This document shows, piece by piece, positions 41,771 through 50,726 of a DNA stretch of 64,000 nt. The first letter of the stretch is position 1; each line of letters opens with the position of its first letter. The position numbers and the translations under genes are program-made. Location of the stretch: positions 1,371,501 to 1,435,500 of the forward strand of contig CP119315.1 in NCBI GenBank assembly GCA_029202845.1. Reading direction: 5' to 3'. The notes below the pieces were generated by a model. That model was not told the DNA's origin, ran no database searches, and saw only the letters and a program-made list of their open reading frames with translations. This DNA is from Candidatus Sphingomonas colombiensis (GTDB taxonomy: Bacteria > Pseudomonadota > Alphaproteobacteria > Sphingomonadales > Sphingomonadaceae).

Positions 41771-42190
41771 ATGGCCCGCATCCTCATCGTCGAAGCGCGC
41801 TTCTACGATCATCTGAACGACATGCTGATCGCCGGCGCGCGCGCCGCGATCGAGGGCGCGGGGCATCAGGCGGAAGTCATCACCGTCCCCGGTGCGCTGG
41901 AAGTGCCGGGTGCGATCGCGATGGCGGCCGAAACCGGGCGCTATGACGGCTATGTCGCGCTGGGCGTAGTGATCCGGGGCGAGACCTATCATTTCGAGAT
42001 CGTCTCGAACGAAAGCGCGCGTGGGATCATGGCGCTGACGATGGATGGCCTGCCGATCGGCAACGGCATCCTCACCACGGAGAACGAGGAGCAGGCGATC
42101 CGGCGCGCCGATCCGGCGCAGCTCGACAAGGGCGGCGGCGCGGCCGAAGCGGCACTCGCGATGCTCAAGCTGCGCGAGCTGTTCGGCTGA
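41771..42190 (+). CDS. ribH: 6,7-dimethyl-8-ribityllumazine synthase
   Basis: 139 residues. Lumazine synthase pattern: RILIVEARFYDHL, VPGALEVPGAIAMA (phosphate/substrate loop), ALGVVIRGETYHFEIV with the catalytic His, and LTTENEEQAIRRA. Condenses the RibB product with the RibD product. 27 bp after ribBA, completing ribD-ribE-ribBA-ribH; no FMN riboswitch was seen upstream of any of them. Confidence 0.95.
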   Translation: MARILIVEARFYDHLNDMLIAGARAAIEGAGHQAEVITVPGALEVPGAIAMAAETGRYDGYVALGVVIRGETYHFEIVSNESARGIMALTMDGLPIGNGILTTENEEQAIRRADPAQLDKGGGAAEAALAMLKLRELFG

Positions 42191-42191
42191 C

Positions 42192-42662
42192 ATGCCGGGC
42201 GAGCCGCCACCCTCGCGCTATCGCGTGGTGGAGCGTGGCCGGCGGCTCGAAGTGATCGACACGTATAAAGGGGGCAGGGCCGCTACGGCCACGCCCCCGA
42301 TCATGGCTTCCGGCGGGGTCGCCCGCAGCCTTGCGCCGACAGCGGTCGCGAGTGTCACGCGCCCTGCCAAACCGCCGATTGGCAGTCTCCTGGCAACGAG
42401 CCCGGCAGCAAATGTCCCCTTCGTCACCATGCGGCTTTACGACAGCAAGGGGCCGCGCACCGTCCGACTCGATGATCGCGCATTGATCATGGTTGCGCGC
42501 GTCCGGCTAGTCGCGCTGCTGCTCGCAATGACGTGGTTCCTCGCGGCGCTCTGGCAGCCGCTTGTCGCGGTGCTTCCGCTGTTCCTGTTCGCCAGGAACG
42601 GGCTGGGCAGCGCGATCCGCCGGCGGATTACCAACTGGCTCGATCGCTACCCGCCCGCATAG
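42192..42662 (+). CDS. Hypothetical membrane protein
   Basis: 156 residues from the ATG at 42192, directly after the ribH stop (TGAC-ATG). The N-terminal ~100 residues are basic and low in secondary-structure signal; a hydrophobic segment at about 105-135 (VRLVALLLAMTWFLAALWQPLVAVLPLFLF) makes one or two membrane spans, and the tail is basic. No family recognised. Likely co-transcribed with ribH. Confidence 0.65.
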   Translation: MPGEPPPSRYRVVERGRRLEVIDTYKGGRAATATPPIMASGGVARSLAPTAVASVTRPAKPPIGSLLATSPAANVPFVTMRLYDSKGPRTVRLDDRALIMVARVRLVALLLAMTWFLAALWQPLVAVLPLFLFARNGLGSAIRRRITNWLDRYPPA

Positions 42663-42710
42663 CCCGAGGCGCGCCGCCCCCGTCAGCAAACGGGAGCGAC
42701 GCGCTGATAT

Positions 42711-43787
42711 TCAGGCGGCGGATTCTTCCAGCGCGGGATAATCGACATAACCTTCCGGGCCCGGCCGGTAGAAGGTCTTCGGATTCGGCTCGTTGAGCGG
42801 CGCCTCGTGCCGGAAGCGTTCGACCAGATCGGGATTGGCGATGAACAACCGCCCCCAGCTGATCGCATCCGCCAGCCCCGAATCGAGATCGGCCTGAGCA
42901 CCGGCCAGCGAATAGTCCTGGTTCAGCACCAGCGGGCGGGTGAACGCCTCGCGAATCTGCGGGCTGAGCTTGGGCACCTCGCTGCTGCCGAATGTCCCCT
43001 CTGGCGATTGCTCGCGTAGTTCGAGAAAGCCGATGCCGAGCGAATCGAGCAATCGCGCGACCGGCACGAATATGCTCGCCGGATCGCTGTCATCCGCGCC
43101 CTGCGATTCACCGTTGGGGGAGAGCCGTACCGAAGTGCGGCCCGCGCCGACCTCGGCGATCACCCGTTCCGTCACTTCGCGCAGCAGGCGGATGCGGTTT
43201 TCCGGCGGCCCGCCATAATCGTCGTCGCGCAGATTCGTGCCGTCACGCAGAAATTCATCGATGAAATAGCCGTTGGCGCTGTGGATCTGCACACCGTCGA
43301 ACCCGGCGGCCAGCGCGTTGCGCGCGGCGGCGGCATAATCGTCCAGTGTCTGGCGGATATCGTCCAGCGTCGCGGGGCGCGGCGTATCATAGGGATTCTT
43401 CTCCGGCACCGCATAAGGCGCGCGCAACGGCGACGGGGCCAGCGATTGCAGCCCGCTCACATCGGGCCGCGCGAGCCGCCCCATATGCCAGAGCTGCGCG
43501 ACGATCCGGCCATTGGCGCGGTGCACCGCCTCGGTCACCGGCTTCCACGCCTCGACATGGCTGTCGAGCCACAGCCCCGGCGCGTTGGGCCAACCCAGCC
43601 CCTGCCGGCTGATCCCGGTCGCCTCGCTGATGATCAAGCCAGCGCCCGCGCGCTGGCGATAATATTCGATCATCAGATCGGTCGGCACATGGCCTTCGGT
43701 GGCGCGGGTGCGCGTCAGCGGCGCCATGATGATACGATTTGGCGCATTTATCGCGCCTAGCGCGATCGGATCGAACAGACTGGGCAT
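42711..43787 (-). CDS. nemA: Old Yellow Enzyme family alkene reductase
   Basis: 358 residues, a TIM barrel with FMN: LFDPIALGAINAPNRIIMAPLTRTRA at the N-terminus, QLWHMGR, the substrate-binding pair in HSANGYFIDEFL (family usually HGANGY; here Ser replaces Gly), RIRLLREV, and the C-terminal SWGRLFIANPDLVERF phosphate site. Reduces activated C=C bonds and nitro compounds with NADPH. Monocistronic; divergent from the EamA gene. Confidence 0.92.
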   Translation of the reverse strand: MPSLFDPIALGAINAPNRIIMAPLTRTRATEGHVPTDLMIEYYRQRAGAGLIISEATGISRQGLGWPNAPGLWLDSHVEAWKPVTEAVHRANGRIVAQLWHMGRLARPDVSGLQSLAPSPLRAPYAVPEKNPYDTPRPATLDDIRQTLDDYAAAARNALAAGFDGVQIHSANGYFIDEFLRDGTNLRDDDYGGPPENRIRLLREVTERVIAEVGAGRTSVRLSPNGESQGADDSDPASIFVPVARLLDSLGIGFLELREQSPEGTFGSSEVPKLSPQIREAFTRPLVLNQDYSLAGAQADLDSGLADAISWGRLFIANPDLVERFRHEAPLNEPNPKTFYRPGPEGYVDYPALEESAA

Positions 43788-43849
43788 GTATTCCCCTTCG
43801 GTTGCACATTGCTACCTGACGCAACGCAGATAGGCGGTTACAGGGCGCC

Positions 43850-44761
43850 ATGCATCAGGCGAGTCCCCCAAGAAAAGCTATCCTCAGGCCAAGCAGCGCC
43901 GCAATCGCCTTCATCGCTCTGTTGATCGGCAATATCGCGCTCGCTTTCGGGCCGTGGTTCGTGCGGATGACAGATGTCGGCCCGGTCGCGGCGGGATTCT
44001 GGCGCATCACGCTCGCCGCGCCGATCCTGCTACTGCTCGCTCGCGCCAGTGGCAGCCGGCCGTTTACCGAGGCGCGCGGATTATGGTGGGTACTCGGCGC
44101 CTCGGGGCTGCTGTTCGCCGGCGACCTCGCGACCTGGCATATCGGCATCCATCATACCAAGCTCGCCAATGCCACCTTGTTCGGCAATTGCGCGTCGCTG
44201 ATCTACCCGATCTATGGCTTTTTCATCGCGCGTGCCTGGCCCAGCCGCACGCAGGGCGCCGCCCTGCTGCTCGCGCTGATCGGTGCGGCGGTGCTGATGG
44301 GACGCTCCGCGGAGATGTCGGCCGAAAATCTCGTCGGCGATCTTTTCTGCATGGTCGCCGGCATCCTCTACGCTGCCTATTTCATCTTCATGGCGCGCGC
44401 GCGGGCGACGATGAAACCACTCCCGGCGCTCGCTTTATCTTCCGTTGCCGCCAGCCTGCCGCTGCTGATCGTCGCGATCGCAATGGGTGAACAGGTAATG
44501 CCCGCGAACTGGACCCCGCTTATCACGCTGGCGCTGGTCAGCCAGGTATTCGGGCAGGGGCTGATGATCTACGCGCTTGGCGCGCTCAGCCCGCTGGTGA
44601 TCGGACTGGCGCTGCTCACCCAACCGATCGTCGCCGCGGCGATCGGCTGGAGCGTCTATGGCGAACGGCTCGGCCTGCTCGATCTGTTCGGCGCGGTGAT
44701 GATCGCGATCGCGCTGGTACTGGTGCGTCGCGCCTCGGGCGGTGATAAGGCTGCATCATGA
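43850..44761 (+). CDS. EamA/DMT-family transporter
   Basis: 303 residues with about ten membrane helices in two EamA repeats (roughly 15-145 and 160-295). Recognisable features are FGPWFVRMTDVGPVAAGFWR in helix 1-2 and PIVAAAIGWSVYGERL in the last repeat. Drug/metabolite exporter superfamily; substrate unknown. Overlaps the COQ9 start by 4 nt (ATGA). Confidence 0.88.
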   Translation: MHQASPPRKAILRPSSAAIAFIALLIGNIALAFGPWFVRMTDVGPVAAGFWRITLAAPILLLLARASGSRPFTEARGLWWVLGASGLLFAGDLATWHIGIHHTKLANATLFGNCASLIYPIYGFFIARAWPSRTQGAALLLALIGAAVLMGRSAEMSAENLVGDLFCMVAGILYAAYFIFMARARATMKPLPALALSSVAASLPLLIVAIAMGEQVMPANWTPLITLALVSQVFGQGLMIYALGALSPLVIGLALLTQPIVAAAIGWSVYGERLGLLDLFGAVMIAIALVLVRRASGGDKAAS

Positions 44762-45414
44762 GCAACCTGGCAGATGCCACCCTCGACGAAATCCGCGCCG
44801 CGCTCGCGCCTCGCATCGCCGTCAATGCCGCATTCGACGGATGGGCCGCACAGGCGCGCGATCTAGCGGCCGAAGCTGCGGGGGTCGATCGCGATATCGC
44901 GGCACTCGCACTGCCGGATGCGCCCGCGATGATCGACGCATGGTTCGCGACGATCGACGCGGCGATGCTGGAGAAGGTGCCGGCCGAGCATTGCGCGAAG
45001 CTCAAGATCCGTGAGCGGATCGCCGCGCTCGTTGGCGCGCGGATCGATGCGGTCGCGTCGCATCGTGAATCATTGCGCCGCGCGCTAGCGATCCTCGCCT
45101 TGCCGCAAAATATCGCCACCGGCGCGCGTTTGGCATGGCGAACGGTCGACGCGATCTGGCACGCGGCAGGCGACACCGCGACCGACTATAATCACTATAC
45201 CAAGCGCACCATCCTGCTCGGCGTTTATGCCGCGACGATCACGATCTTGCTCGATGACGAGAGCGAAGGTCACGCGGAAACCCGCGCCTTCCTGTCGCGG
45301 CGGATCGACGGGATCATGCGCTTCGAGAAAGCCAAGGCTGGCTTCCTGCGCCGTGCGCAACATCGCCCCAGCCTGTCGCGTTTCGTCGGACGGCTGCGCT
45401 ACCCGGTGGTGTAA
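44758..45414 (+). CDS. COQ9-family protein
   Basis: 218 residues of the COQ9 type: a TetR-like N-terminal helical part and a C-terminal lipid-binding domain (IRERIAALVGARIDAV, WRTVDAIWHAAGDTATDYNHYTKRTILLGVYA, FLSRRIDGIMRFEKAK). In mitochondria COQ9 binds ubiquinone intermediates and assists COQ7; a similar role in alphaproteobacterial ubiquinone synthesis is inferred. Translationally coupled to the transporter. Confidence 0.9.
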   Translation: MSNLADATLDEIRAALAPRIAVNAAFDGWAAQARDLAAEAAGVDRDIAALALPDAPAMIDAWFATIDAAMLEKVPAEHCAKLKIRERIAALVGARIDAVASHRESLRRALAILALPQNIATGARLAWRTVDAIWHAAGDTATDYNHYTKRTILLGVYAATITILLDDESEGHAETRAFLSRRIDGIMRFEKAKAGFLRRAQHRPSLSRFVGRLRYPVV

Positions 45415-45422
45415 ACCAAAAG

Positions 45423-45441
45423 GCAATTGATAATCGTTCGC
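45423..45441 (+). promoter_or_regulatory. Fur-box-like site before feoAB
   Basis: The 19 bp at 45423-45441, containing TTGATAATCGTT, match the classical GATAATGATAATCATTATC Fur consensus at about 13 positions by hand alignment. It lies 21-39 bp upstream of the feoA start, where Fur would block transcription in iron-rich cells. Confidence 0.5.
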
Positions 45442-45461
45442 AGCAAGGTTAGATCGGCATC

Positions 45462-45713
45462 GTGCTCGTGTCCGTTCCCAGCCTCGAATCGCTGCCGTTG
45501 GGTCAGCGCGCGACGATCGCCGCGATTGCGTGGGATCAGCTTGCCGCGCCGGAAGCCCGACGGCTACGCGAATTCGGATTCGATGAGGGTGTCGCGGTCG
45601 AGGTGCTGCATCGCGCGACATTGGGCCGCGGCCCGATCGCATGCCGCATCGGCCGGATGACGGTGGCGCTGCGTCGCAAGGTCGCCGCCACGGTAACGGT
45701 GACGCTGGCGTAA
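45462..45713 (+). CDS. feoA: Ferrous iron transport protein FeoA
   Basis: 83 residues starting GTG. SH3-like FeoA domain: LESLPLGQRATIAAI, LREFGFDEGVAVEVLHRA, GPIACRIGRMTVALRRKVA. Cytosolic partner of FeoB. The TAA shares a base with the feoB ATG (TAATG). No feoC was seen. Confidence 0.92.
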   Translation: MLVSVPSLESLPLGQRATIAAIAWDQLAAPEARRLREFGFDEGVAVEVLHRATLGRGPIACRIGRMTVALRRKVAATVTVTLA

Positions 45714-47563
45714 TGGCAACGCTCCCGCTGGTTGCGCTGGTCGGCAATCCTAATGCCGGCAAAAGCGCTCTTTTCAACGCGTTGACCGGCGCGCGACAGA
45801 AGGTCGGCAACTATCCCGGCGTCACGGTGGAGCGCCATTCCGGCCGGCTCGCGCTGGACGATGGCCGGCCGATCGAACTGCTCGATCTTCCAGGCACCTA
45901 TAGTCTCGACCCCTCGTCCCCCGACGAATGCGTCACCCGCGACGTGGTGACCGGCGTGCAATCCGGTGAGCGGCGGCCCGATGCGCTGGTCGTCGTGGTG
46001 GACGCCGCCAATCTCGACAATCATCTGCGCTTCGCGCTCCAGCTGACCACGCTCGGCGTGCCGATGGTGGTGGCGCTCAACATGATCGATCTCGCCGAGC
46101 GCGACGGGCTTACGCTCGATCCGGAGGCCCTTTCGCGTGAGCTTGGCGTGCCGGTCGTGCCCACCGTCGCGGTGCGCAAGCGCGGGTTGGATAGCCTGCG
46201 CCACGCGCTGACGCTGGCGGTAGACAGCAAATCGGCGCCGCACCCGGCTACCGGCGGACATGAGGATATCGCGGCACTCCAGCGCCGCGCGCGCACGATC
46301 TCCGCTGCCGCGACGCTGCACGAAACCCCGGTGCGTCGCTGGACGCATATGCTCGATGCGGTAGCACTCCATCCGGTCGTCGGTCCGATCCTGCTCCTCG
46401 CGCTGCTGTTCGTGATGTTCCAGGCCGTGTTCAGCTGGTCCGAAGCGCCGATCGGCTGGATCGAAGATGCGTTCAAGGCGCTGGAGGCATGGGTCACCTC
46501 GGTGATGCCCGACGGCATATTGCGCTCGCTGATCAGCGATGGCGTGATCGCCGGCGTCGGCGCCGTGATCGTGTTCCTGCCGCAGATCCTGATCCTGTTT
46601 CTGTTCATCCTCGTGCTGGAGGCATCGGGCTATATGGTCCGCGCCGCCTTCCTGATGGACCGGCTGATGGCCAGCGTCGGCCTGTCGGGGCGCGCGTTCA
46701 TCCCATTGCTCTCCAGCTTCGCCTGCGCGGTGCCCGGCATCATGGCGACGCGCACGATCGACGACGAGAAGGACCGGCTGACCACGATCCTGATCGCGCC
46801 GCTGATGACATGTTCGGCCCGGCTTCCGGTTTATACGATCATCATCGGCGCCTTCATTCCCAATACCAAAGTGCTGCCGTTCGTCGGCTTGCAGGGGCTG
46901 GTGCTGCTCGGCCTATATGTGATGGGCATCGTCGGTGCGTTTTGCGCGGCGTTGTTCCTGCGCCGCACCGTTACCAAGGGCTCATCCTCCGGCTTCATGA
47001 TGGAGATGCCGAAATATCAGTGGCCGCGCGCGGGCGACATTGTGATCGGTCTATGGAGCCGCGCACTGATCTTCCTGAAGCGTGCCGGCACGATCATCGC
47101 GCTGACCACCATCATCCTGTGGGCGTTGCTCAGCTTCCCGCGCGCGCCGGATGGGCAGAGCCAGGTCGATCATTCGATCGCCGGCCGCATCGCAAGCGGG
47201 GTGGAGGTGGTCGTCAAACCGATCGGCTTCAACCGCGATATCGCGCTCGCGCTGATCCCGGCGATGGCAGCGCGCGAGGTCGCGGTATCGGCGATCGGCA
47301 CCGTCTATGCGGTCGACGATGCTGAATCCGAAAAGGGCAAGGGCACGATCGTCGAGAATCTGCGCCATCGCTGGTCGCTGCCCACCGCACTCGCCTTTCT
47401 GATGTGGTTCGTCTTCGCGCCGCAATGCATCTCGACCATCGCGGTGACCCGGCGCGAGACGAACGGGTGGAAGTGGCCATTGTTCATGGTCGGCTATCTG
47501 TTCGTCGCTGCATATGTGATGGCAGGAATCACCTACTGGCTCGCAGTCGCTGCTGGGTTATAG
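45713..47563 (+). CDS. feoB: Ferrous iron transporter FeoB
   Basis: 616 residues from the ATG at 45713. The N-terminal G domain has G1 GNPNAGKSALF, GNYPGVTVE, G3 DLPGTYSL and G4 NMID. The C-terminal membrane part has two Gate motifs (helices around 275-390 and 440-610; SSFACAVPGIMATRTI and PAMAAREVAVSAIGTVY). Transports Fe2+ across the inner membrane. Translationally coupled to feoA. Confidence 0.96.
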   Translation: MATLPLVALVGNPNAGKSALFNALTGARQKVGNYPGVTVERHSGRLALDDGRPIELLDLPGTYSLDPSSPDECVTRDVVTGVQSGERRPDALVVVVDAANLDNHLRFALQLTTLGVPMVVALNMIDLAERDGLTLDPEALSRELGVPVVPTVAVRKRGLDSLRHALTLAVDSKSAPHPATGGHEDIAALQRRARTISAAATLHETPVRRWTHMLDAVALHPVVGPILLLALLFVMFQAVFSWSEAPIGWIEDAFKALEAWVTSVMPDGILRSLISDGVIAGVGAVIVFLPQILILFLFILVLEASGYMVRAAFLMDRLMASVGLSGRAFIPLLSSFACAVPGIMATRTIDDEKDRLTTILIAPLMTCSARLPVYTIIIGAFIPNTKVLPFVGLQGLVLLGLYVMGIVGAFCAALFLRRTVTKGSSSGFMMEMPKYQWPRAGDIVIGLWSRALIFLKRAGTIIALTTIILWALLSFPRAPDGQSQVDHSIAGRIASGVEVVVKPIGFNRDIALALIPAMAAREVAVSAIGTVYAVDDAESEKGKGTIVENLRHRWSLPTALAFLMWFVFAPQCISTIAVTRRETNGWKWPLFMVGYLFVAAYVMAGITYWLAVAAGL

Positions 47564-47638
47564 AAGGGCGTTCGCCACCCGTTTTCGCATCGGGCGGCGC
47601 CGATTTCCGGCTGCGGCCGGGTAAGGGAACAGGATTTC

Positions 47639-48187
47639 ATGGCAGGCAGCGTCAACAAGGTAATTCTCGTCGGCAATCTGGGGCGCGATCCCGAATCGCG
47701 CTCGTTTCAGAACGGCGGCAAGGTGGTCAACCTCCGCATCGCGACCAGCGATCAGTGGAAGGATAAGAACACCGGCGAGCGCAAGGAGCGCACGGAATGG
47801 CATTCGGTCGCGATCTTCAACGAGGGTCTCGCGAACGTCGCCGAGCGTTTCCTGCGCAAGGGTTCGAAGGTCTATATCGAGGGCCAGCTCCAGACGCGTA
47901 AGTGGCAGGATCAGCAGGGTCAGGACCGCTATTCCACCGAAATCGTGCTGCAAGGCTTCAACAGCGTGCTGACGATGCTCGATGGCCCACAGGGTTCGGG
48001 CGGCGGCTCCGGCGGCGGCGGGATGAGCGGCGGCGGTCGTGACGATTGGGGCGGCGGCGGCGACGATTTCGGCGGCGCGCCTGGTGGTGGCGGTCGCAGC
48101 GGCGGCGGGAACAAAGCCGGCGGTGGCGGTTTCGGTCAGAGTCGCGGTGGTTTCGCCGACGATCTGGACGACGACGTACCGTTCTAA
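47639..48187 (+). CDS. ssb: Single-stranded DNA-binding protein
   Basis: 182 residues. OB fold (1 to about 112) with SVNKVILVGNLGRDPE and EWHSVAIFNEGLANVAE, then a glycine-rich disordered linker, ending in the acidic tip DDDVPF that recruits partner proteins. ATG preceded by GGGAACAGG. Essential for replication and repair. Single-stranded DNA is also the DarT target, so this is a cellular competitor for it, though the genes are unlinked. Confidence 0.97.
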   Translation: MAGSVNKVILVGNLGRDPESRSFQNGGKVVNLRIATSDQWKDKNTGERKERTEWHSVAIFNEGLANVAERFLRKGSKVYIEGQLQTRKWQDQQGQDRYSTEIVLQGFNSVLTMLDGPQGSGGGSGGGGMSGGGRDDWGGGGDDFGGAPGGGGRSGGGNKAGGGGFGQSRGGFADDLDDDVPF

Positions 48188-48196
48188 AGGAGAATC

Positions 48197-49711
48197 GTGC
48201 AGCCGACCGCCGAACCCATTCTGGATGAAGTGGCACGCGCACGCGCGATGTCGCTCTACGATCTCGCCGGTGCGCGAGAGGATGGCGTTCTCGACGATCT
48301 CGTGCGCTTCGCCAGCCAGCTGTGCGAAGCGCCGGTCGCGCTGGTCAGTGTGGTGGAGGAGCAATTCCAGCGCTTCCTCGCCCGGTTCGGCACCGATCTG
48401 ACCGAAACGCCGCGCAGCCAGTCGTTCTGCGCCCATGCGATGCACGGCTACAGCGTGATGGAGGTGCCGGACGCGACGCGCGATCCGCGCTTCGCCGCCA
48501 ATCCGCTGGTCACCGCCGCCCCGTTCATCCGCTTCTACGCCGGCGCGCCGCTCGTCACCGCGGATGGCCTGCCGCTGGGGGCACTGTGCGTCATCGACGA
48601 CAAGCCACGCAGCGCGCTCACCCCATTCCAGCGTGACGGAATGGCGATCCTCGCATCCACCGCTCTCGGCCGGTTGGAGAAACGCCGCACCGCGCGCGAG
48701 GCGCTCCACACGCGCGCCGCTCTGGCCGACAGCGAGATCCGTTTCCGAACGCTGGCCGATACGATGCCGCAGATCGTGTGGTCCGCGCGGGCCGACGGCG
48801 ACACCGATTATTCAAACGCCCGCTGGTATGAATATACGGGGACGAAAGAGGGCGATGTCGCGGGCGACGCGTGGAGCACGATGTTCCACCCCGACGATCA
48901 GCCGCGCGCGCGCCAACTCTGGGCCCATAGCATCACCACCGGCGAGCCGTATCAGATCGAATATCGCCTGCGCCATCATGATGGCGAATATCGCTGGGTG
49001 CTGGGCCGAGCGCTGCCGATCCGTGATGCGGAGGGGCGCATCTCCCGCTGGTTCGGCACCTGCACCGATATCCACGCGCAGAAGCTGGCGCTGGAAGAGC
49101 GCGAGGTGATCAGCCAGGAGCTGGCGCATCGCATCAAGAACATCTTCTCGGTGGTCGCCGGGCTCATCCAGTTCACCGCGCGCATCCACCCCGAATTCGT
49201 CCCCGCCGCCGCAGATCTGCGCGAACGCGTGACGGCGCTGGGGCGTGCGCACGATTTCGTCCGCCCGCACAGCGCCGAGTCACAGTCCGAACTTCGGATC
49301 GACAGCCTGCACGGATTGCTCGCGCAATTGTTCGAGCCGTATCAGGCCGCGGGCCGTTCGCGCATCACCGTCTCCGGCGGCGAGATCACGATTGACGATC
49401 GCGCGGCCACCCCGATCGCATTGCTGTTTCACGAACTCGCCACCAACGCGACCAAATATGGCGCGCTATCGCTCGATGACGGCGCCGTTGCGATCGAAGT
49501 CGTCACCGATCCCGCGACGACGCGCCTGCTGTGGCGCGAAAGTGGCGGCCCGCCGGTCGACGCTCCGGCAGGCGATGGCGGATTCGGCAGCAGATTGATC
49601 GAATTGAGCGTGGTGCGGCAACTCGGCGGCAGCGTCCGCCGCGATTGGCATCGCGATGGGCTTGCGGTGGAAATCGAAGTGCCGAGCGCCTCGCTCAGCC
49701 GCGCGGGCTGA
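48197..49711 (+). CDS. GAF-PAS sensor histidine kinase of the HWE family
   Basis: 504 residues from a GTG at 48197. GAF domain about 15-165 (SQSFCAHAMHG, FYAGAPLVTADGLPLGALCVID), PAS/PAC about 180-300, then a dimerisation box with phospho-acceptor His311 in ELAHRIKNIFSVVAGLI and an ATPase domain with HELATNATKYGALS, the HWE/HisKA_2 pattern. No membrane segments, so a cytosolic sensor. Its 3' end overlaps by 17 bp the end of the convergent receiver gene, a likely partner. Confidence 0.9.
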   Translation: MQPTAEPILDEVARARAMSLYDLAGAREDGVLDDLVRFASQLCEAPVALVSVVEEQFQRFLARFGTDLTETPRSQSFCAHAMHGYSVMEVPDATRDPRFAANPLVTAAPFIRFYAGAPLVTADGLPLGALCVIDDKPRSALTPFQRDGMAILASTALGRLEKRRTAREALHTRAALADSEIRFRTLADTMPQIVWSARADGDTDYSNARWYEYTGTKEGDVAGDAWSTMFHPDDQPRARQLWAHSITTGEPYQIEYRLRHHDGEYRWVLGRALPIRDAEGRISRWFGTCTDIHAQKLALEEREVISQELAHRIKNIFSVVAGLIQFTARIHPEFVPAAADLRERVTALGRAHDFVRPHSAESQSELRIDSLHGLLAQLFEPYQAAGRSRITVSGGEITIDDRAATPIALLFHELATNATKYGALSLDDGAVAIEVVTDPATTRLLWRESGGPPVDAPAGDGGFGSRLIELSVVRQLGGSVRRDWHRDGLAVEIEVPSASLSRAG

Positions 49712-50087
49712 ACTCGACGAAATCATTGTCGCCAGAAGCCACGCCGTCGAACGCCAGCGCGGCCGCGGCGCGAATCGCGCCTTCACTGAAAGGCTTGCGG
49801 ATATAGCCGAGAGCAACGCCCTCGACGGCGATCTGCGCGGGATTCGCGGTGACGAACACCACTTTCACCCCATGTTCGCGCGCGATGCGCTCCGCGATCG
49901 ATGGGCCGGTCGCGCCATCACGCAAATTTACGTCGACGAATGCTGCGCAACAATCCGGCGCTGCGGCCAGCGCCTCCGCCTCATCGGCGGCGATCGCCGC
50001 GACGCTATAGCCTGCGTCCGTCAGGATCCGTTCCAGATCCAGCGCAACGAAAATCTCATCCTCGACGATCAGCGCGGTCTTGCCCAT
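49695..50087 (-). CDS. Single-domain response regulator
   Basis: 130 residues, a lone receiver domain: acidic Asp10-Glu11 in IVEDE, phospho-acceptor Asp52 in AAFVDVNL, Thr80 and Lys98 (YIRKPF). No output domain, so it would act as a phosphate sink or by protein contact, as is common beside HWE kinases. Convergent with the kinase gene (17-bp tail overlap). Confidence 0.9.
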   Translation of the reverse strand: MGKTALIVEDEIFVALDLERILTDAGYSVAAIAADEAEALAAAPDCCAAFVDVNLRDGATGPSIAERIAREHGVKVVFVTANPAQIAVEGVALGYIRKPFSEGAIRAAAALAFDGVASGDNDFVEFSPRG

Positions 50088-50114
50088 TATCCTGTCCAGA
50101 TCGTAACTTAAGCG

Positions 50115-50726
50115 CTAACCAGCATCGCGCGCGCCGGTTCCACGCAACAGGAATACGGCGTGTTCCGCGAGTACGTTTGCCGCCGCCGATGTGGTTTTTC
50201 GGCCACGCGTCAGGAACCATGCCCCTTCCACCGCGATGCCATTTTCCTTCAGATAGGCGCGGAAATCGTCGATCGTCAGATGATGGATGTTGGGTGTGTC
50301 ATACCAGCGCTCCGGCAACAGCGGCGTCACCGGCATCCGGCCGCCCCACAGCAGCGACAACCGCACCCGCCAATGCGCGAAATTGGGAAAGCTGACGAAA
50401 GCATGCCGCCCGATCCGCAACAGATCAGCCAGCACCCTGTCCGGCGCGCGGCAGGTCTGCAGCGTCTGACTCAGGATCGCATAATCGAAGCTCTGCGCGG
50501 GATAATCGGCAAGATCGGTATCGGCATCGCCCTGAATCACGGATAGCCCGCGCCCCACCGCGTCGGCGACGTTGCGCGCATCCAGCTCCAGCCCGCGCGC
50601 GTCCGCACCCCTTTGGCGTCGCGCAGCGCCGCCATCAGCAGCCCGTCGCCGCACCCGACATCGAGCACGCGCGCGCCCGGCGCGACGTGATCGGCGATCA
50701 CCGCCAGATCCGGCCGCAACGCTCAT
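50115..50726 (-). pseudogene. metW: metW, methionine biosynthesis protein, frame broken twice
   Basis: The MetW methyltransferase-like fold is complete in pieces. The N-terminus (RPDLAVIADHVAPGARVLDVGCGDGLLMAAL) is read in one frame, and from ARGLELDARNVADAV to the stop in another. One extra base at 50720 separates ATG 50726 from the LRPDL frame (TTG 50719 is the alternative start), and a second indel lies at about 50601-50614. Corrected, it is about 203 residues, the normal MetW length. MetW works with MetX in homoserine acylation. The indels may be sequencing errors. Confidence 0.8.
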
